Origin: Rummeliibacillus sp. POC4
GTDB taxonomy: Bacteria; Bacillota; Bacilli; Bacillales_A; Planococcaceae
DNA: 64,000 nucleotides
Direction: 5' to 3'
Assembly (NCBI RefSeq): GCF_003576525.1
Contig: NZ_QWUA01000012.1
Coordinates: 1-64,000 of the forward strand
Below the pieces are notes generated by a model. It did no database searches and was not told the DNA's origin. It worked only from the letters and a program-made list of their open reading frames with translations. The position numbers and the translations under genes are program-made. This document shows, piece after piece, positions 17,491-26,632 of the stretch (position 1 is the first letter of the stretch; every line of letters starts with the position of its first letter).

Positions 17491-18489
17491 CTAACGGATT
17501 TTCGACTTTTTAAATCCATCATATGCATTAACTATTGCACCAATTATAAAGATGCTAATTCCTCCCCCAACTACCCACATATTAAATTGTTCCTTCGTAA
17601 TCGTAAATGCAGTGGTCATATACTCAATGAACGCTTCACTCATTAGATTCGGATTCTTCAAAATTACAATGAAGACAATGGTTGTAATGATTTGGAGAAC
17701 AGTATTACCAATAGCCATTCTTTTTGTCCATTGTTCTTTGAGTAGCTTATAAATAGCAAAAGCTATTTCTAACCCAATGATTATTACAATAATTGGCCAA
17801 TACTGTAGTAAAACGTCCTGATTTAAAGCCGGAATCACAAAATCCAATCTTTCCCCATCCCCTTTATATACCCCTAAAAGCTTGTCGGCATAAAAATAAA
17901 AGGTTGCCCAGATTGCAGTCCACATTAAACTCCCGAAAACCTCAAACTTCGAAATGGCTTTTTTCTTCGGGATATAAGCAATATTTTTCAAATCATCTGC
18001 TGTCCATTTCCCCAAGCTTGCGGTTAATGGTTGCTGTTCTTTGTCCTTATCTAATCTTTCTATAATAGCAAAGGTAGCGGTTAACCAAAAGAAGACTTGA
18101 ATCCCCACTTCAATGATCACGCCAATACCTTTACCTATAATGCTTAAAACAACATATAGTATTGCCTCATCGCCATTGTAGCCAATAAAATTTTGGGCAA
18201 TCATTGTAATTAATGAAATAACTGCTGCAATTGGCAAAATCATTTTTAATAACGAGAGATATACATCAAAATAGCGCGGGCCTATAAGATGCATTGGTTG
18301 GTCTTTGTAACCACTGGCCAATACTGCAGGGCTCCCTAATTGATTCAATACGTGCTTAACATCTTCTTCCATATAATTACTCGGTAGCATATCCTCAATC
18401 GTCGAACGTAACTCGAGGGCAATATCTGTACGCATTTTTTCAGGTAGCCTACGAATAACTTCTTGAATATAAATGTCAATTAACTTCAT
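17491..18489 (-). CDS. HAAS-domain membrane protein paired with PadR regulator
   Basis: 332 residues started at 18489 (GAGGGG about 9 bp upstream; the ATG at 18498 is too close to that site). Residues 1-70 form the HAAS domain (IDIYIQEVIRRLPEKMRTDI then ALELRSTIEDM). About six to seven hydrophobic segments follow. Its start overlaps the PadR gene by 14 bp. HAAS proteins are routinely encoded beside PadR regulators, and are thought to be membrane signalling partners. The exact role is unknown. Confidence 0.78.
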   Translation of the reverse strand: MKLIDIYIQEVIRRLPEKMRTDIALELRSTIEDMLPSNYMEEDVKHVLNQLGSPAVLASGYKDQPMHLIGPRYFDVYLSLLKMILPIAAVISLITMIAQNFIGYNGDEAILYVVLSIIGKGIGVIIEVGIQVFFWLTATFAIIERLDKDKEQQPLTASLGKWTADDLKNIAYIPKKKAISKFEVFGSLMWTAIWATFYFYADKLLGVYKGDGERLDFVIPALNQDVLLQYWPIIVIIIGLEIAFAIYKLLKEQWTKRMAIGNTVLQIITTIVFIVILKNPNLMSEAFIEYMTTAFTITKEQFNMWVVGGGISIFIIGAIVNAYDGFKKSKIR

Positions 18490-18823
18490 CTTCGTCATCC
18501 CCTCTCAACAGCGTATTAAGTTCGTTCGAAATATTCATCCATTCCTTTTCCAGTTGCGAAAGGATTTCCAATCCATATTCACTCAAAACATAGTACTTAC
18601 GAGGCCTACTCTCTGATGTATCCCAACTACTTGAAACCAACTCCTGTTTTTCTATTCGGCGAAGTAACGGATATAGGGTACTTTGATCAATAGAAATTCC
18701 TGATTTCTCTAATAACTGCACCAGTGAATACCCGTACTGTGGCGTTCTTAACTGACTTAAAACAGCTAATGTCAGAGTCCCTCTCCTCAGCTCTGTTGTT
18801 AATGAATCCAATAACTTACTCAT
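18476..18823 (-). CDS. PadR-family transcriptional regulator
   Basis: 115 residues. The winged helix shows LRRGTLTLAVLSQLRTPQYG, the recognition part YSLVQLLEKSGISIDQSTLY-PLLRRIEKQELV and the PRKYYVLSEYG wing. Start supported by AGAGGTGAG. An inverted repeat CTTGTA-N7-TACAAG at 18836-18854 lies in its leader and could be the operator. It is coupled to the downstream HAAS membrane protein, which it probably represses together with itself. Confidence 0.88.
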   Translation of the reverse strand: MSKLLDSLTTELRRGTLTLAVLSQLRTPQYGYSLVQLLEKSGISIDQSTLYPLLRRIEKQELVSSSWDTSESRPRKYYVLSEYGLEILSQLEKEWMNISNELNTLLRGDDEDEVN

Positions 18824-18835
18824 ACGCTCACCTCT

Positions 18836-18854
18836 CTTGTACTTTTATTACAAG
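18836..18854. promoter_or_regulatory. Possible PadR operator (CTTGTA-N7-TACAAG)
   Basis: A 6+6 inverted repeat 13 bp upstream of the padR start, overlapping the upstream edge of its ribosome-binding site. Autoregulation through such a palindrome is usual for PadR proteins; binding here is inferred. Confidence 0.35.
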
Positions 18855-18917
18855 TATTTAACCTATACTATGTGTCGTACATTATTTTAGTTCCAGAAAT
18901 AATCTTTTTTTCAGCAC

Positions 18918-18953
18918 TAAAAAAGAAACCATGATAGATATCGGTTTCTTTTA
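18918..18953 (-). terminator. Terminator of the vanZ-like gene
   Basis: AAAGAAACC (18922-18930) and GGTTTCTTT (18943-18951) form the stem, with A and T runs outside so that it can work in both directions. Confidence 0.75.
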
Positions 18954-18982
18954 TACGCTTGAAAAAAGTCATACACTTGTAT

Positions 18983-19459
18983 TTAGTTATAAACAAAAAG
19001 AATGATAGTTAATAAAATGACAGGAATGCCTACCACTATTGATAAGATTGAGATGGCAACATGCACTCGCTCTTTTGACTTAAATATTACTTTCAATACG
19101 AGGTAGATCAAAATCCCGATTAAACCCCCTGCAGAATTTAACAACAAATCATCGATATCGCTTGCTCCACGCTTAAAAATATATTGCAGTACTTCAATTC
19201 CTAAGCTTGTCCCAATGACTGCTCCGAGCACTTTCCAAAAATGAAACTTTTTCATCCAGTTAGCAAAATAGATTCCAAGTGGAATAAACATCAATATATT
19301 TCCCCATACATTTAACGTAAAGCCTTGCTCTGCAATCATGTCAAAGGGAGTCAAGTTAATGCTTCGTCTAGCATCTCTTGCAAAAAACACCGTATCGATT
19401 AGTAGATACAAATAGAATAATAATACAATCCAATAGCCTAAATTTAAAAATTTTTTCAT
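18983..19459 (-). CDS. VanZ-like membrane protein
   Basis: 158 residues with four hydrophobic helices. The VanZ family is marked by NLTPFDMIAEQGFTLNVWGN-ILMFIPLGIY and GTSLGIEVLQYIFKRGASDI-DDLLLNSAGGLIG. GAGGGAG precedes the start. VanZ was first tied to teicoplanin resistance, but the many homologues outside van clusters have no known role. No other glycopeptide-resistance gene is present here. Confidence 0.85.
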   Translation of the reverse strand: MKKFLNLGYWIVLLFYLYLLIDTVFFARDARRSINLTPFDMIAEQGFTLNVWGNILMFIPLGIYFANWMKKFHFWKVLGAVIGTSLGIEVLQYIFKRGASDIDDLLLNSAGGLIGILIYLVLKVIFKSKERVHVAISILSIVVGIPVILLTIILFVYN

Positions 19460-19566
19460 TCAGGTTTCTCCCTCTATATTTTTCCACTAGTATCATAACC
19501 TATAAAACTTAAAATAAAGTCATTTAAAATCTTAAGTTAATCTTAATTTTTTGTTTTAAAAGCAAA

Positions 19567-19598
19567 GAAAAAACGAATTTCTCAAGGAAATTCGTTCT
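19567..19598 (-). terminator. Terminator of the CPBP protease gene
   Basis: Minus strand AACGAATTTC-CTTGA-GAAATTCGTT followed by TTTTC; arms at 19572-19581 and 19587-19596. Confidence 0.75.
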
Positions 19599-19677
19599 TA
19601 ATCGTGCTGATAGCGGTGCAAAAATTATTAAAGATGTCCCTAATCCCCTTAGTATTTATAACAATTAACTTTCATAT

Positions 19678-20367
19678 CTACTTTAGATTCACCTTACCAT
19701 TAGGTGTTAGAACAAATTTTAAATCGACAATAAAATGAATAATAATCGGTACTAATAGTGAGCCACTAGCCATATATATTTTAAATATTATGTACCCAAA
19801 AAGACCTGTTCCAAGGATACCTTTTGCCCCTTGGTAAAAATGTGCTATCCCAAAAATAACAGCACTAATAATTGCAACCGTACCTAATGAAAATTCAAAT
19901 GGCAACCCGAATAAAAAAACAGCCATTGCACCGCGAAATACAATTTCCTCACAAATGCCTGCTGTTGCAGCTACAAAAATAAATGCCAAGCGTTCCTTCT
20001 TCGTTTGAGGTAATAAAAAGTCAATATTTCCAACTACTAGATTTTTAGAATCCCCCTTTTTTGCTCGCCAATTCATAATGAAAACGAATAAAAGCGCTCC
20101 TATAATAACGCTTGTTAAAAATCCAGCTATAAATGAAGAACTATACTCTTCGCTATTGCCACTATCTATCGTAAATAGCTCCTTCCAGCTAAAATCACTA
20201 ACGAGCCAAACAATACAAATAATTAATAAGATACTCCATTGAATCACAATTGTATCTTTATATATTTTCAATCGTTCAATTTTTGTTACATCCTTTTTTA
20301 AAAATAACCAGTCACTCACTATCAAAAATAAAACTGCTCCTAATAATACTATCCCTAAAAAAATCAT
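19678..20367 (-). CDS. CPBP-family intramembrane metalloprotease
   Basis: 229 residues started at 20367, which gives 8 bp spacing from GGAGG; the ATG at 20373 is too close and the frame further out overlaps the divergent gene. Six or so membrane helices. The catalytic signature is complete: EEIVFRGA (EExxxR) in the sequence GICEEIVFRG, then FGIAHFYQG and the late HFIVDL. CPBP proteins include CAAX-type proteases and bacteriocin-immunity or pheromone-processing proteins. It is divergent, 85 bp apart, from the Rgg-type regulator, a pairing that suggests control by it. Confidence 0.82.
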   Translation of the reverse strand: MIFLGIVLLGAVLFLIVSDWLFLKKDVTKIERLKIYKDTIVIQWSILLIICIVWLVSDFSWKELFTIDSGNSEEYSSSFIAGFLTSVIIGALLFVFIMNWRAKKGDSKNLVVGNIDFLLPQTKKERLAFIFVAATAGICEEIVFRGAMAVFLFGLPFEFSLGTVAIISAVIFGIAHFYQGAKGILGTGLFGYIIFKIYMASGSLLVPIIIHFIVDLKFVLTPNGKVNLK

Positions 20368-20452
20368 AGACATTTCCTCCTTTATATCTAGTATAATTAG
20401 GAAATGTAATAATCTAGCAAAATATACGAATCGGTATATTCGGAGGTATAAA

Positions 20453-21310
20453 ATGATTGGAGAAACGCTACTAAAAATTCGTAAAAATCGTAATTTAACA
20501 CAAAAAGAGATAGCAAAGGGCATTTTGCAACAGGCCACTTATTCACGAATTGAACGTGGACAGCTAGCGATTGATGCCGATATTTTAAAAAAATTAGTTG
20601 AGCGGCTTAACTTGTCAATGAACGAATTTTTTTATATTCATCAAGGCTATAAAGCTACAAAAAAGCAGCAACTTATCCAAAACTTTGCCCGTATGGAACT
20701 CGTATTAGAAGATGAAATAGAGTACCAACTTTCGGAAATTACGCAGTTTTTAAGTTTGAATGCCGATGAAGATATTACAATGCTTCACTTTTCTTATTTA
20801 GCGTTGAAAGAGCATGTAACAGGGCACAATATCGATGCAGTTCGTGCATTTGCTACACAAGTTTGGGCACGCATGCAAAAACTTGATAACTGGTATATTA
20901 ATGATTTAGAGCTGTTAAATGCTATAATATTATATTTTCCACTCGACATCGCTCATGAAATTACTCAAACTGCAATTCGTCGCCTTGATACATATGAGCA
21001 CTATGAACGCGATATGACATATTTAAAAATCTATTTCCTCCTTAATTTAACGTCACTTTATATAGAGGATGGCGCGTTTGAAGAGTGCCTTAAAGAATTA
21101 GAAACAATTCATAAAAAGTACCAAAACAAATTAACCTACCAAACACTTGGTTTTATCATTTGTCGGAAAATTATTTGCAAGCACCATTTAAAGATGAATT
21201 ATACAAAAGAGAAACAACAATTCGACATGCTTCAGCAACTATTTAACGACGAACATGTATTTAAAGTTTTCAAGCAAGAATTGGCTCTTCATCAAGTCGA
21301 ATTCGATTAG
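20453..21310 (+). CDS. Rgg/GadR/MutR-type transcriptional regulator
   Basis: 285 residues. Residues 5-60 are an XRE helix-turn-helix (LLKIRKNRNLTQKEIAKGIL then QATYSRIERGQ). The remaining helical part is built like the peptide-sensing repeat domain of Rgg and PlcR proteins (KATKKQQLIQNFARMELVLE; EHYERDMTYLKIYFLLNLTS). CGGAGG precedes the start. Rgg members respond to short hydrophobic peptides, but no small peptide gene is visible in either flank. The CPBP protease encoded divergently is a plausible target. Confidence 0.82.
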   Translation: MIGETLLKIRKNRNLTQKEIAKGILQQATYSRIERGQLAIDADILKKLVERLNLSMNEFFYIHQGYKATKKQQLIQNFARMELVLEDEIEYQLSEITQFLSLNADEDITMLHFSYLALKEHVTGHNIDAVRAFATQVWARMQKLDNWYINDLELLNAIILYFPLDIAHEITQTAIRRLDTYEHYERDMTYLKIYFLLNLTSLYIEDGAFEECLKELETIHKKYQNKLTYQTLGFIICRKIICKHHLKMNYTKEKQQFDMLQQLFNDEHVFKVFKQELALHQVEFD

Positions 21311-21332
21311 GCCAAAATTGGGCATGATTTTA

Positions 21333-22163
21333 TTACTGAAATGGATTATAAAAACGTCCATCATTCACGGTAAATAGCCATAGCGTTACACCAACTAACA
21401 CACCACAAATAACGATTGCTATGATGTCTGCCACCTTAAAGTTTCTGCCAACATACCACGTACGCTTTTTATGTTGACCAAATCCACGCATATCCATGAC
21501 ATTGCTTATCGTTTCGATTCGTTCAAGTGTAGAGAAAATAAGTGGCACAATAATAGCTATTACATTTTTAACTCGCTTGACGATTTTTTCATTACGAGAA
21601 ATATCTACTCCACGTGCTTGTTGTGCTTGTAAAATCGTTTTAAAATCTCGTTGCACCTCTGGAATATAACGAAACGCAATGGAAACAGCATATGACAAAC
21701 GATAGCTGACCCCAATTTTATTTAACGATGCTGCAAATTCACTTGGCTGTGTTGTTAGTAAAAACAATAACGCTGGTGGAATAACAGCAATATATTTTAA
21801 AGTAATATTAAACTGATAAAATAGCTGTTCAGCTGTTACATGATAACGCCACCATGTACCCGTTAGCATCGTTTTGCTTCCATAAATTTTAGCCCCTTGA
21901 TTAGGATCAAATATAAAAATCGCAATATTATTCAAAAGTAAAAAAAATAAAATGAAACCAAGAATAAAGATTATTTCCTTCAGCTTAATTTTCGAAACAG
22001 AAAAAAGTATGATACTAAATACAAGTAAAACTACAAGTAGCCTCGTATCATACGTAAGCATAGTAGCTGTAGACCATAAAATAAAAACTATTAATTTTGT
22101 CGCCCCGGTCAAACGGTGAATAAAGGAATCTAGCTCAATATAACCTAACATTTCATTCGCCAT
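21333..22163 (-). CDS. ECF transporter transmembrane component (EcfT)
   Basis: 276 residues started at 22163 (AAAGGAG 11 bp upstream; the TTG at 22184 would lie over that site). Five to six hydrophobic helices and the two coupling motifs of EcfT are seen as AQQARGVDIS and VMDMRGFG. It overlaps the ATPase gene by 11 bp and is the last gene of the S-A-T operon. It would couple ATP hydrolysis to movement of the S component encoded at 23885. Confidence 0.88.
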   Translation of the reverse strand: MANEMLGYIELDSFIHRLTGATKLIVFILWSTATMLTYDTRLLVVLLVFSIILFSVSKIKLKEIIFILGFILFFLLLNNIAIFIFDPNQGAKIYGSKTMLTGTWWRYHVTAEQLFYQFNITLKYIAVIPPALLFLLTTQPSEFAASLNKIGVSYRLSYAVSIAFRYIPEVQRDFKTILQAQQARGVDISRNEKIVKRVKNVIAIIVPLIFSTLERIETISNVMDMRGFGQHKKRTWYVGRNFKVADIIAIVICGVLVGVTLWLFTVNDGRFYNPFQ

Positions 22164-23883
22164 ATTGCGCCACTCTCCTTTCAAATTGGATAAAGCGCTC
22201 TACTAGTTCAAACGGTTCTGCTAGCTCTACAGCTAACGCTATTTCGTATAACGAAGATGCTTTTAAGCTAGCCTTGCGAACGAGCTCCGGATTTGTCAGT
22301 ACTTGTGATGGTTTACAATCCGCGATTACTTCTCCTCCGTGTATGACGATCGAACGATTCGTATATTCCGTCATTAGATGCATATCATGTGTAATGACAA
22401 TGACCGTTGTCCCTCGGGCTGTTAATGATTGCAGAAATGTCATGAGATCCTTAGCATGCTTATAATCCTGTCCAGCTGTTGGCTCATCTAAAATTAAAAT
22501 AGCAGGATTTAACACTAAAATTGTCGCGATCGCTACTCGACGCCTTTGTCCATAGCTTAGTGCAGTAATTGGCCAATTCCGGAACGGATAGAGACCGCAC
22601 ACTTTTAATGTGTCATGAACAATTTCTGTCACTTTTTCAGAAGAAACCTCACGCTGGCGCAATCCAAATGCTACCTCGTCAAATACTTTCGGCTGCGAAA
22701 ACATTTGATTAGGATTTTGTAAAACATAACCAACCTTTTCTGCTCGTGATTTAATAGATTCATTTGTCACATCTGCATCATTTATACGGATCACGCCATC
22801 TTTCACCTTCTCAAAGCCGCTTATACATTTAGCTAACGTAGATTTTCCCGCACCATTTGTACCTACAATACTAATAAATTCCCCAGCATGGCATGTCAGG
22901 TTAATATTTTTTAAAATACTTTGTTTCGTTCCAGGATATGTATAATGTAGATTTTCCAAAACTAAAAGTGGTGCTTCCTGTATTTTTTCTTCATTCATAA
23001 CAGGTACATTTGCTTCATACCAGTGAAGTATTTCCTTACGATAATTATGAAATGGTATTTCCTCTACTTTATCCAATTGTTCCATCTCTTGTAGCGGTAC
23101 ATTTGCATATTTTAAAAGACGTGTGTACAGTGGCTCACGAATATCATTTTCTGCTAACAAATTTGTTTTTAGCAGCTCCGTTGGCTTCATGTCCGCGACA
23201 ATTTCTCCATGATTTATTAAAATGATACGATTAATCGTTTGCGATAATGCGTCCTCTAAACGATGCTCGATTAAAATAACTATTTTATTATTTTGTTGAT
23301 GAAGTTGTTCGATTAATGTCATAGCACTTTTTCCTGTCGCAGGGTCTAAATTCGCTAAGGGCTCATCAAATAGTAAAATCTCTATATTATTTACTAGGAC
23401 TCCTGCCATCGCTGTACGCTGCTTCTGCCCACCAGATAGTTCAAAAATTTGATGCTGTAAATGGTCCTCGATACCAACTTGTATAGCAGCATCCATTACT
23501 TTGCCTTTCATTTCGTTCTGCGGTACCATGGCATTCTCTAATGCAAAGGCGATATCCTCCGCTACGGTAATACCTACAAACTGACTATCCGTATCTTGTA
23601 ATACCGTACCAATAACTTTGGAACGGTCAAATAAAGAAAACGAATCTGCCACTTTACCTGCAATAGATAAAGTGCCAGATACCTCCCCCTTATATCGTTC
23701 TGGAATAAGTCCATTAATACAATGTGCTAATGTACTTTTTCCAGAACCAGATGGACCTACGATGCAGACCTTTTCACCTGGATAAATCGATAAATTAATA
23801 TTTTTTAATGTCGGCTTTTGCTGACTATCATATTTAAAACTAAAATTTTCAAACTGTATGATCGGCTGCACCGAAATCACCAA
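22153..23883 (-). CDS. ECF transporter ATPase, two ABC domains fused
   Basis: 576 residues holding two complete nucleotide-binding domains. The first has Walker A GPSGSGKST, signature LSGGQKQRTAMAG and LLFDEPLANLD. The second has GTNGAGKST, signature LSYGQRRRVAIAT and LILDEPTAGQD. The fused A1-A2 arrangement is typical of dedicated (group I) ECF transporters such as YkoD. The start is uncertain: TTG 23883, GTG 23880 and GTG 23871 are all possible. It is one base from the S-component stop, so translation is coupled. Confidence 0.9.
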   Translation of the reverse strand: MVISVQPIIQFENFSFKYDSQQKPTLKNINLSIYPGEKVCIVGPSGSGKSTLAHCINGLIPERYKGEVSGTLSIAGKVADSFSLFDRSKVIGTVLQDTDSQFVGITVAEDIAFALENAMVPQNEMKGKVMDAAIQVGIEDHLQHQIFELSGGQKQRTAMAGVLVNNIEILLFDEPLANLDPATGKSAMTLIEQLHQQNNKIVILIEHRLEDALSQTINRIILINHGEIVADMKPTELLKTNLLAENDIREPLYTRLLKYANVPLQEMEQLDKVEEIPFHNYRKEILHWYEANVPVMNEEKIQEAPLLVLENLHYTYPGTKQSILKNINLTCHAGEFISIVGTNGAGKSTLAKCISGFEKVKDGVIRINDADVTNESIKSRAEKVGYVLQNPNQMFSQPKVFDEVAFGLRQREVSSEKVTEIVHDTLKVCGLYPFRNWPITALSYGQRRRVAIATILVLNPAILILDEPTAGQDYKHAKDLMTFLQSLTARGTTVIVITHDMHLMTEYTNRSIVIHGGEVIADCKPSQVLTNPELVRKASLKASSLYEIALAVELAEPFELVERFIQFERRVAQYGE

Positions 23884-23884
23884 C

Positions 23885-24442
23885 CTATTCTTCGTAGCTT
23901 AAACTACTTTTTTGAGTACGAGTTTTTGCATATGCGATAAGTAGAAGTGTACCTATAACACCGACTGCTACAATATTCCAAAGTCCTGCTACTAATCCTT
24001 GTGTAAATACTTTGTTAGCAGGCTCTGAATATATTAAAATATCTAATACTGGTGCTACTAATCCCCAACCAACTAACTGAACAACGATTTGGACAATATT
24101 AAATGAAATAATGGACTTTTTCGTAAATTCGCCTGCTTCAACTTTAAACTTATTGAAAAATAACCCAATTCCTAGACCTACAATCCCAGAAACAATTACC
24201 CAGCTCCACCAAGCAGAACCGTAAGCTGTAATATCCTTTAATGCATGACCTATAAAGCCTACAAAGAAACCAGCAATCGGACCAAAAACTGCACTAATTA
24301 ATGCTAAAAACGCATAAGATGTTTGGATTTCTGTATTTGGAATCCCTGTTGGAATAATGACAAAGCGTGCTAAGACGAAGAATAAAGCTGTGCCCACCCC
24401 AATTGCTACGATTGTTTTTGTGTCAAATATTGATTTTTTCAT
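23885..24442 (-). CDS. ECF transporter substrate-binding S component (UPF0397 family)
   Basis: 185 residues started at 24442 behind GGGAGAG; the frame to 24469 reads back through that site. Six hydrophobic helices, with the UPF0397 hallmarks [38 protein letters not shown] and [15 protein letters not shown]-box leader directly upstream links the operon to an amino acid. From memory, a UPF0397 group is predicted to carry methionine or a precursor (MtsT); the sulfur genes upstream agree with this. Substrate is inference. Confidence 0.85.
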   Translation of the reverse strand: MKKSIFDTKTIVAIGVGTALFFVLARFVIIPTGIPNTEIQTSYAFLALISAVFGPIAGFFVGFIGHALKDITAYGSAWWSWVIVSGIVGLGIGLFFNKFKVEAGEFTKKSIISFNIVQIVVQLVGWGLVAPVLDILIYSEPANKVFTQGLVAGLWNIVAVGVIGTLLLIAYAKTRTQKSSLSYEE

Positions 24443-24487
24443 TTTCCATCTCTCCCTTTTTAAAAACATTTTATTAGTTGTAGTCTC

Positions 24488-24662
24488 TAGATTATAAAAA
24501 AGCCCTTAAAAATGTAACTACTGTTACATATTTAAGGGCGATTCATAGCGATACCACCTTAATTCGCTAATTACTTAGCCTCATTTAGCAGATTATGCTT
24601 ATTCCACGATTGCTCTCGTTTCAACAATCCCCTGTAGTTGTAGTTTATGAATTGGCTCTTAA
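24488..24662 (-). promoter_or_regulatory. T-box riboswitch leader (candidate methionine type)
   Basis: Minus strand carries AAGGTGGTATCGC (24560-24548), the conserved T-box, inside an antiterminator stem TAGCG...CGCTA. It is followed by the terminator at 24539-24496. The UGGU in the T-box fits a tRNA with A at position 73, which excludes tRNA-Cys. Upstream, a GATTG...CAATC hairpin resembles the apical part of stem I. AGCC (24657-24654) can pair with GGCT (24580-24577), placing AUG (24584-24582) where a specifier codon would be. That assignment is tentative. Less than 100 nt separate the T-box from the ssuD stop, so stem I may be short or extend into ssuD. Confidence 0.85.
24496..24539 (-). 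terminator. T-box terminator hairpin
   Basis: GCCCTTAAATATGTAAC (24539-24523) pairs with GTTACATTTTTAAGGGC (24518-24502) and is followed by TTTTTT. It is the default stop of the T-box leader. Confidence 0.9.
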
Positions 24663-25793
24663 TTATATTTTCGTTAATTTATCTGCTGTATATTGGTAAC
24701 CTACAACTTCACCTTTTGGTGCACCACTTGCTTGTTTATCTTGCTTGTAATCAAGTAATGGGAACACAAGCTCCGCAAATTGATACGCTTCCTCTAAATG
24801 CGGATAACCCGATAATATGAACTTATCGACACCCACTGCTTGATATTCACGAATCAGTGCTGCTACTGTTTCTGGATCACCAACGATTGCTGTACCACAA
24901 CCACCTCGTACAAGACCAACACCAGCCCATAAATTCGGATAAATTTCTAGGTTATTACGGTCACCCTTGTTTAACACGGTCATGTTCTTTTGGCCGATAG
25001 AATCATAGCGACTAAATACTTCTTGTGCTTTTTGAATAGCATCTTCATCGACATATTTGATTAACTCATTTGCTGCATGCCAAGCTTCTTCCTTCGTTTC
25101 ACGTACAATGACATGCACGCGCAACCCAAATTCTAGTTCACGCCCTTGCTTCGCTGCTACTGCACGTACTTTCTCAATTTTCTCTTTTACTTGTTGCGGT
25201 GGCTCTCCCCAAGTTAAATACACATCCGAATGCTTTGCAGAAACCTCAATCCCTGCATCGGATGAGCCTCCAAAGTAAATAGGTGGATGTGGTTTTTGAA
25301 CACCTGGGAACATGATTTCTCCACCTTCAACTTTTAAATGCTTGCCTTCATAATTGACTGTCTCTCCAGCTAACAAAGCACGCCAAATATCTAAAAATTC
25401 ATCTGTTATTTCATAACGTTGATCATGGGAAACAAATACACCATCGCCTGCTAGCTCGACCGGATCGCCCCCTGCTACGACATTGATTAGTAAACGACCA
25501 TTCGAAATTTGATCTAACGTAGCAGTCATACGTGCCGCAACAGTTGGATTCATAATCCCTGGACGAACCGCGATTAAAAACTTCAATTTTTGTGTCACTG
25601 ACGCTAGTGCTGAGGCTGTTACCCACGGATCGTTACAAGGTTTACCCGTCGGAATTAATACCCCTTCATAACCAAGCTCATCGACTGCCTGTGCAATTTG
25701 CTTTACATACGGGAAATTCGTTTCGCGAGCGCCTTTGCTCGTTGCTAAATATTTACCATCACCATGAGTTGGAATAAACCAGAATATATCCAT
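24663..25793 (-). CDS. ssuD: FMNH2-dependent alkanesulfonate monooxygenase SsuD
   Basis: 376 residues started at 25793 (AAGGAG about 8 bp upstream). The bacterial-luciferase-like fold is clear, and the SsuD signature is seen in [53 protein letters not shown] and [14 protein letters not shown]. The enzyme releases sulfite from alkanesulfonates using reduced flavin and oxygen. It is the last gene of ssuBACD. The flavin reductase partner (SsuE type) is not in the window. Confidence 0.93.
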   Translation of the reverse strand: MDIFWFIPTHGDGKYLATSKGARETNFPYVKQIAQAVDELGYEGVLIPTGKPCNDPWVTASALASVTQKLKFLIAVRPGIMNPTVAARMTATLDQISNGRLLINVVAGGDPVELAGDGVFVSHDQRYEITDEFLDIWRALLAGETVNYEGKHLKVEGGEIMFPGVQKPHPPIYFGGSSDAGIEVSAKHSDVYLTWGEPPQQVKEKIEKVRAVAAKQGRELEFGLRVHVIVRETKEEAWHAANELIKYVDEDAIQKAQEVFSRYDSIGQKNMTVLNKGDRNNLEIYPNLWAGVGLVRGGCGTAIVGDPETVAALIREYQAVGVDKFILSGYPHLEEAYQFAELVFPLLDYKQDKQASGAPKGEVVGYQYTADKLTKI

Positions 25794-25809
25794 TAAAATC
25801 GCTCCTTTA

Positions 25810-26631
25810 TTATTCGACGCCTTCAAAGTTAGTTCGCCATTTTAATAATTTTTTCTCCAATATACGAACAAGTGAATCAGTCAATTTACCGACGACTCCA
25901 AAAATAATAATGCCAACAAACACTTTATCTGTTTGTGAAAACTGCCGTGCATCCATAATCATATAACCAATACCAGCGCTTGAACCCATTAGCTCGGCGA
26001 CGACAAGGCTAAGCCATGCAATCCCAATTGACAGGCGAATCCCTACTAAAATATGACTAAGTGCTGATGGTAAGATTAATCTCGTTAACTGCTTCCATTT
26101 GCTAAATTCCAATACTTGTGCCACTTCAAACAGCTTCGAATCAACTGAACGAATACCGTTATACGTGTTGACATATACCGGAAAAAACGAAGCAAACGCA
26201 ATAAGTAAAATTTTTGACAGTTCATCAAAACCAAACCACAATATAAATAATGGTGTTACTGCTAAACTAGGAATTGTTCGTAGCATTTGCATCGTCGGAT
26301 CAATATAGCTTTCAGAATGCTTTGAAAAGCCAACAACAAAACCTAGAACTAATGCGATACTTGCACCGAGTAAAAAGCCGACTACTGCACGATAAATACT
26401 AATTTGTAAATGACTAAATAATACACCGCTAACAATTAAATTATAAAAGGTTATTATAATTTGAAGCGGGCTAGGAAGAACCGTAGCAGAAACAACGCCA
26501 CTGGATGAGACTATTTGCCAAATAACGATAATGAACAGTGGCAAAACTAATCCTTTTACCCAAATTGGTATGCTTTTCCGTGCTTTTTTCTCTCGTGCAA
26601 CTGGTTGATTCATAGCCTGTGCACGTACCAA
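25810..26631 (-). CDS. ssuC: Aliphatic sulfonate ABC transporter permease SsuC (TTG start)
   Basis: 273 residues. It begins with TTG at 26631, which has AAAGGAGC 8 bp upstream; a Met seven codons in is the alternative. Six membrane helices and the binding-protein-dependent permease loop ([28 protein letters not shown]) that docks on the SsuB ATPase. It starts one base past the ssuA stop. Confidence 0.9.
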   Translation of the reverse strand: MVRAQAMNQPVAREKKARKSIPIWVKGLVLPLFIIVIWQIVSSSGVVSATVLPSPLQIIITFYNLIVSGVLFSHLQISIYRAVVGFLLGASIALVLGFVVGFSKHSESYIDPTMQMLRTIPSLAVTPLFILWFGFDELSKILLIAFASFFPVYVNTYNGIRSVDSKLFEVAQVLEFSKWKQLTRLILPSALSHILVGIRLSIGIAWLSLVVAELMGSSAGIGYMIMDARQFSQTDKVFVGIIIFGVVGKLTDSLVRILEKKLLKWRTNFEGVE

Positions 26632-26632
26632 A

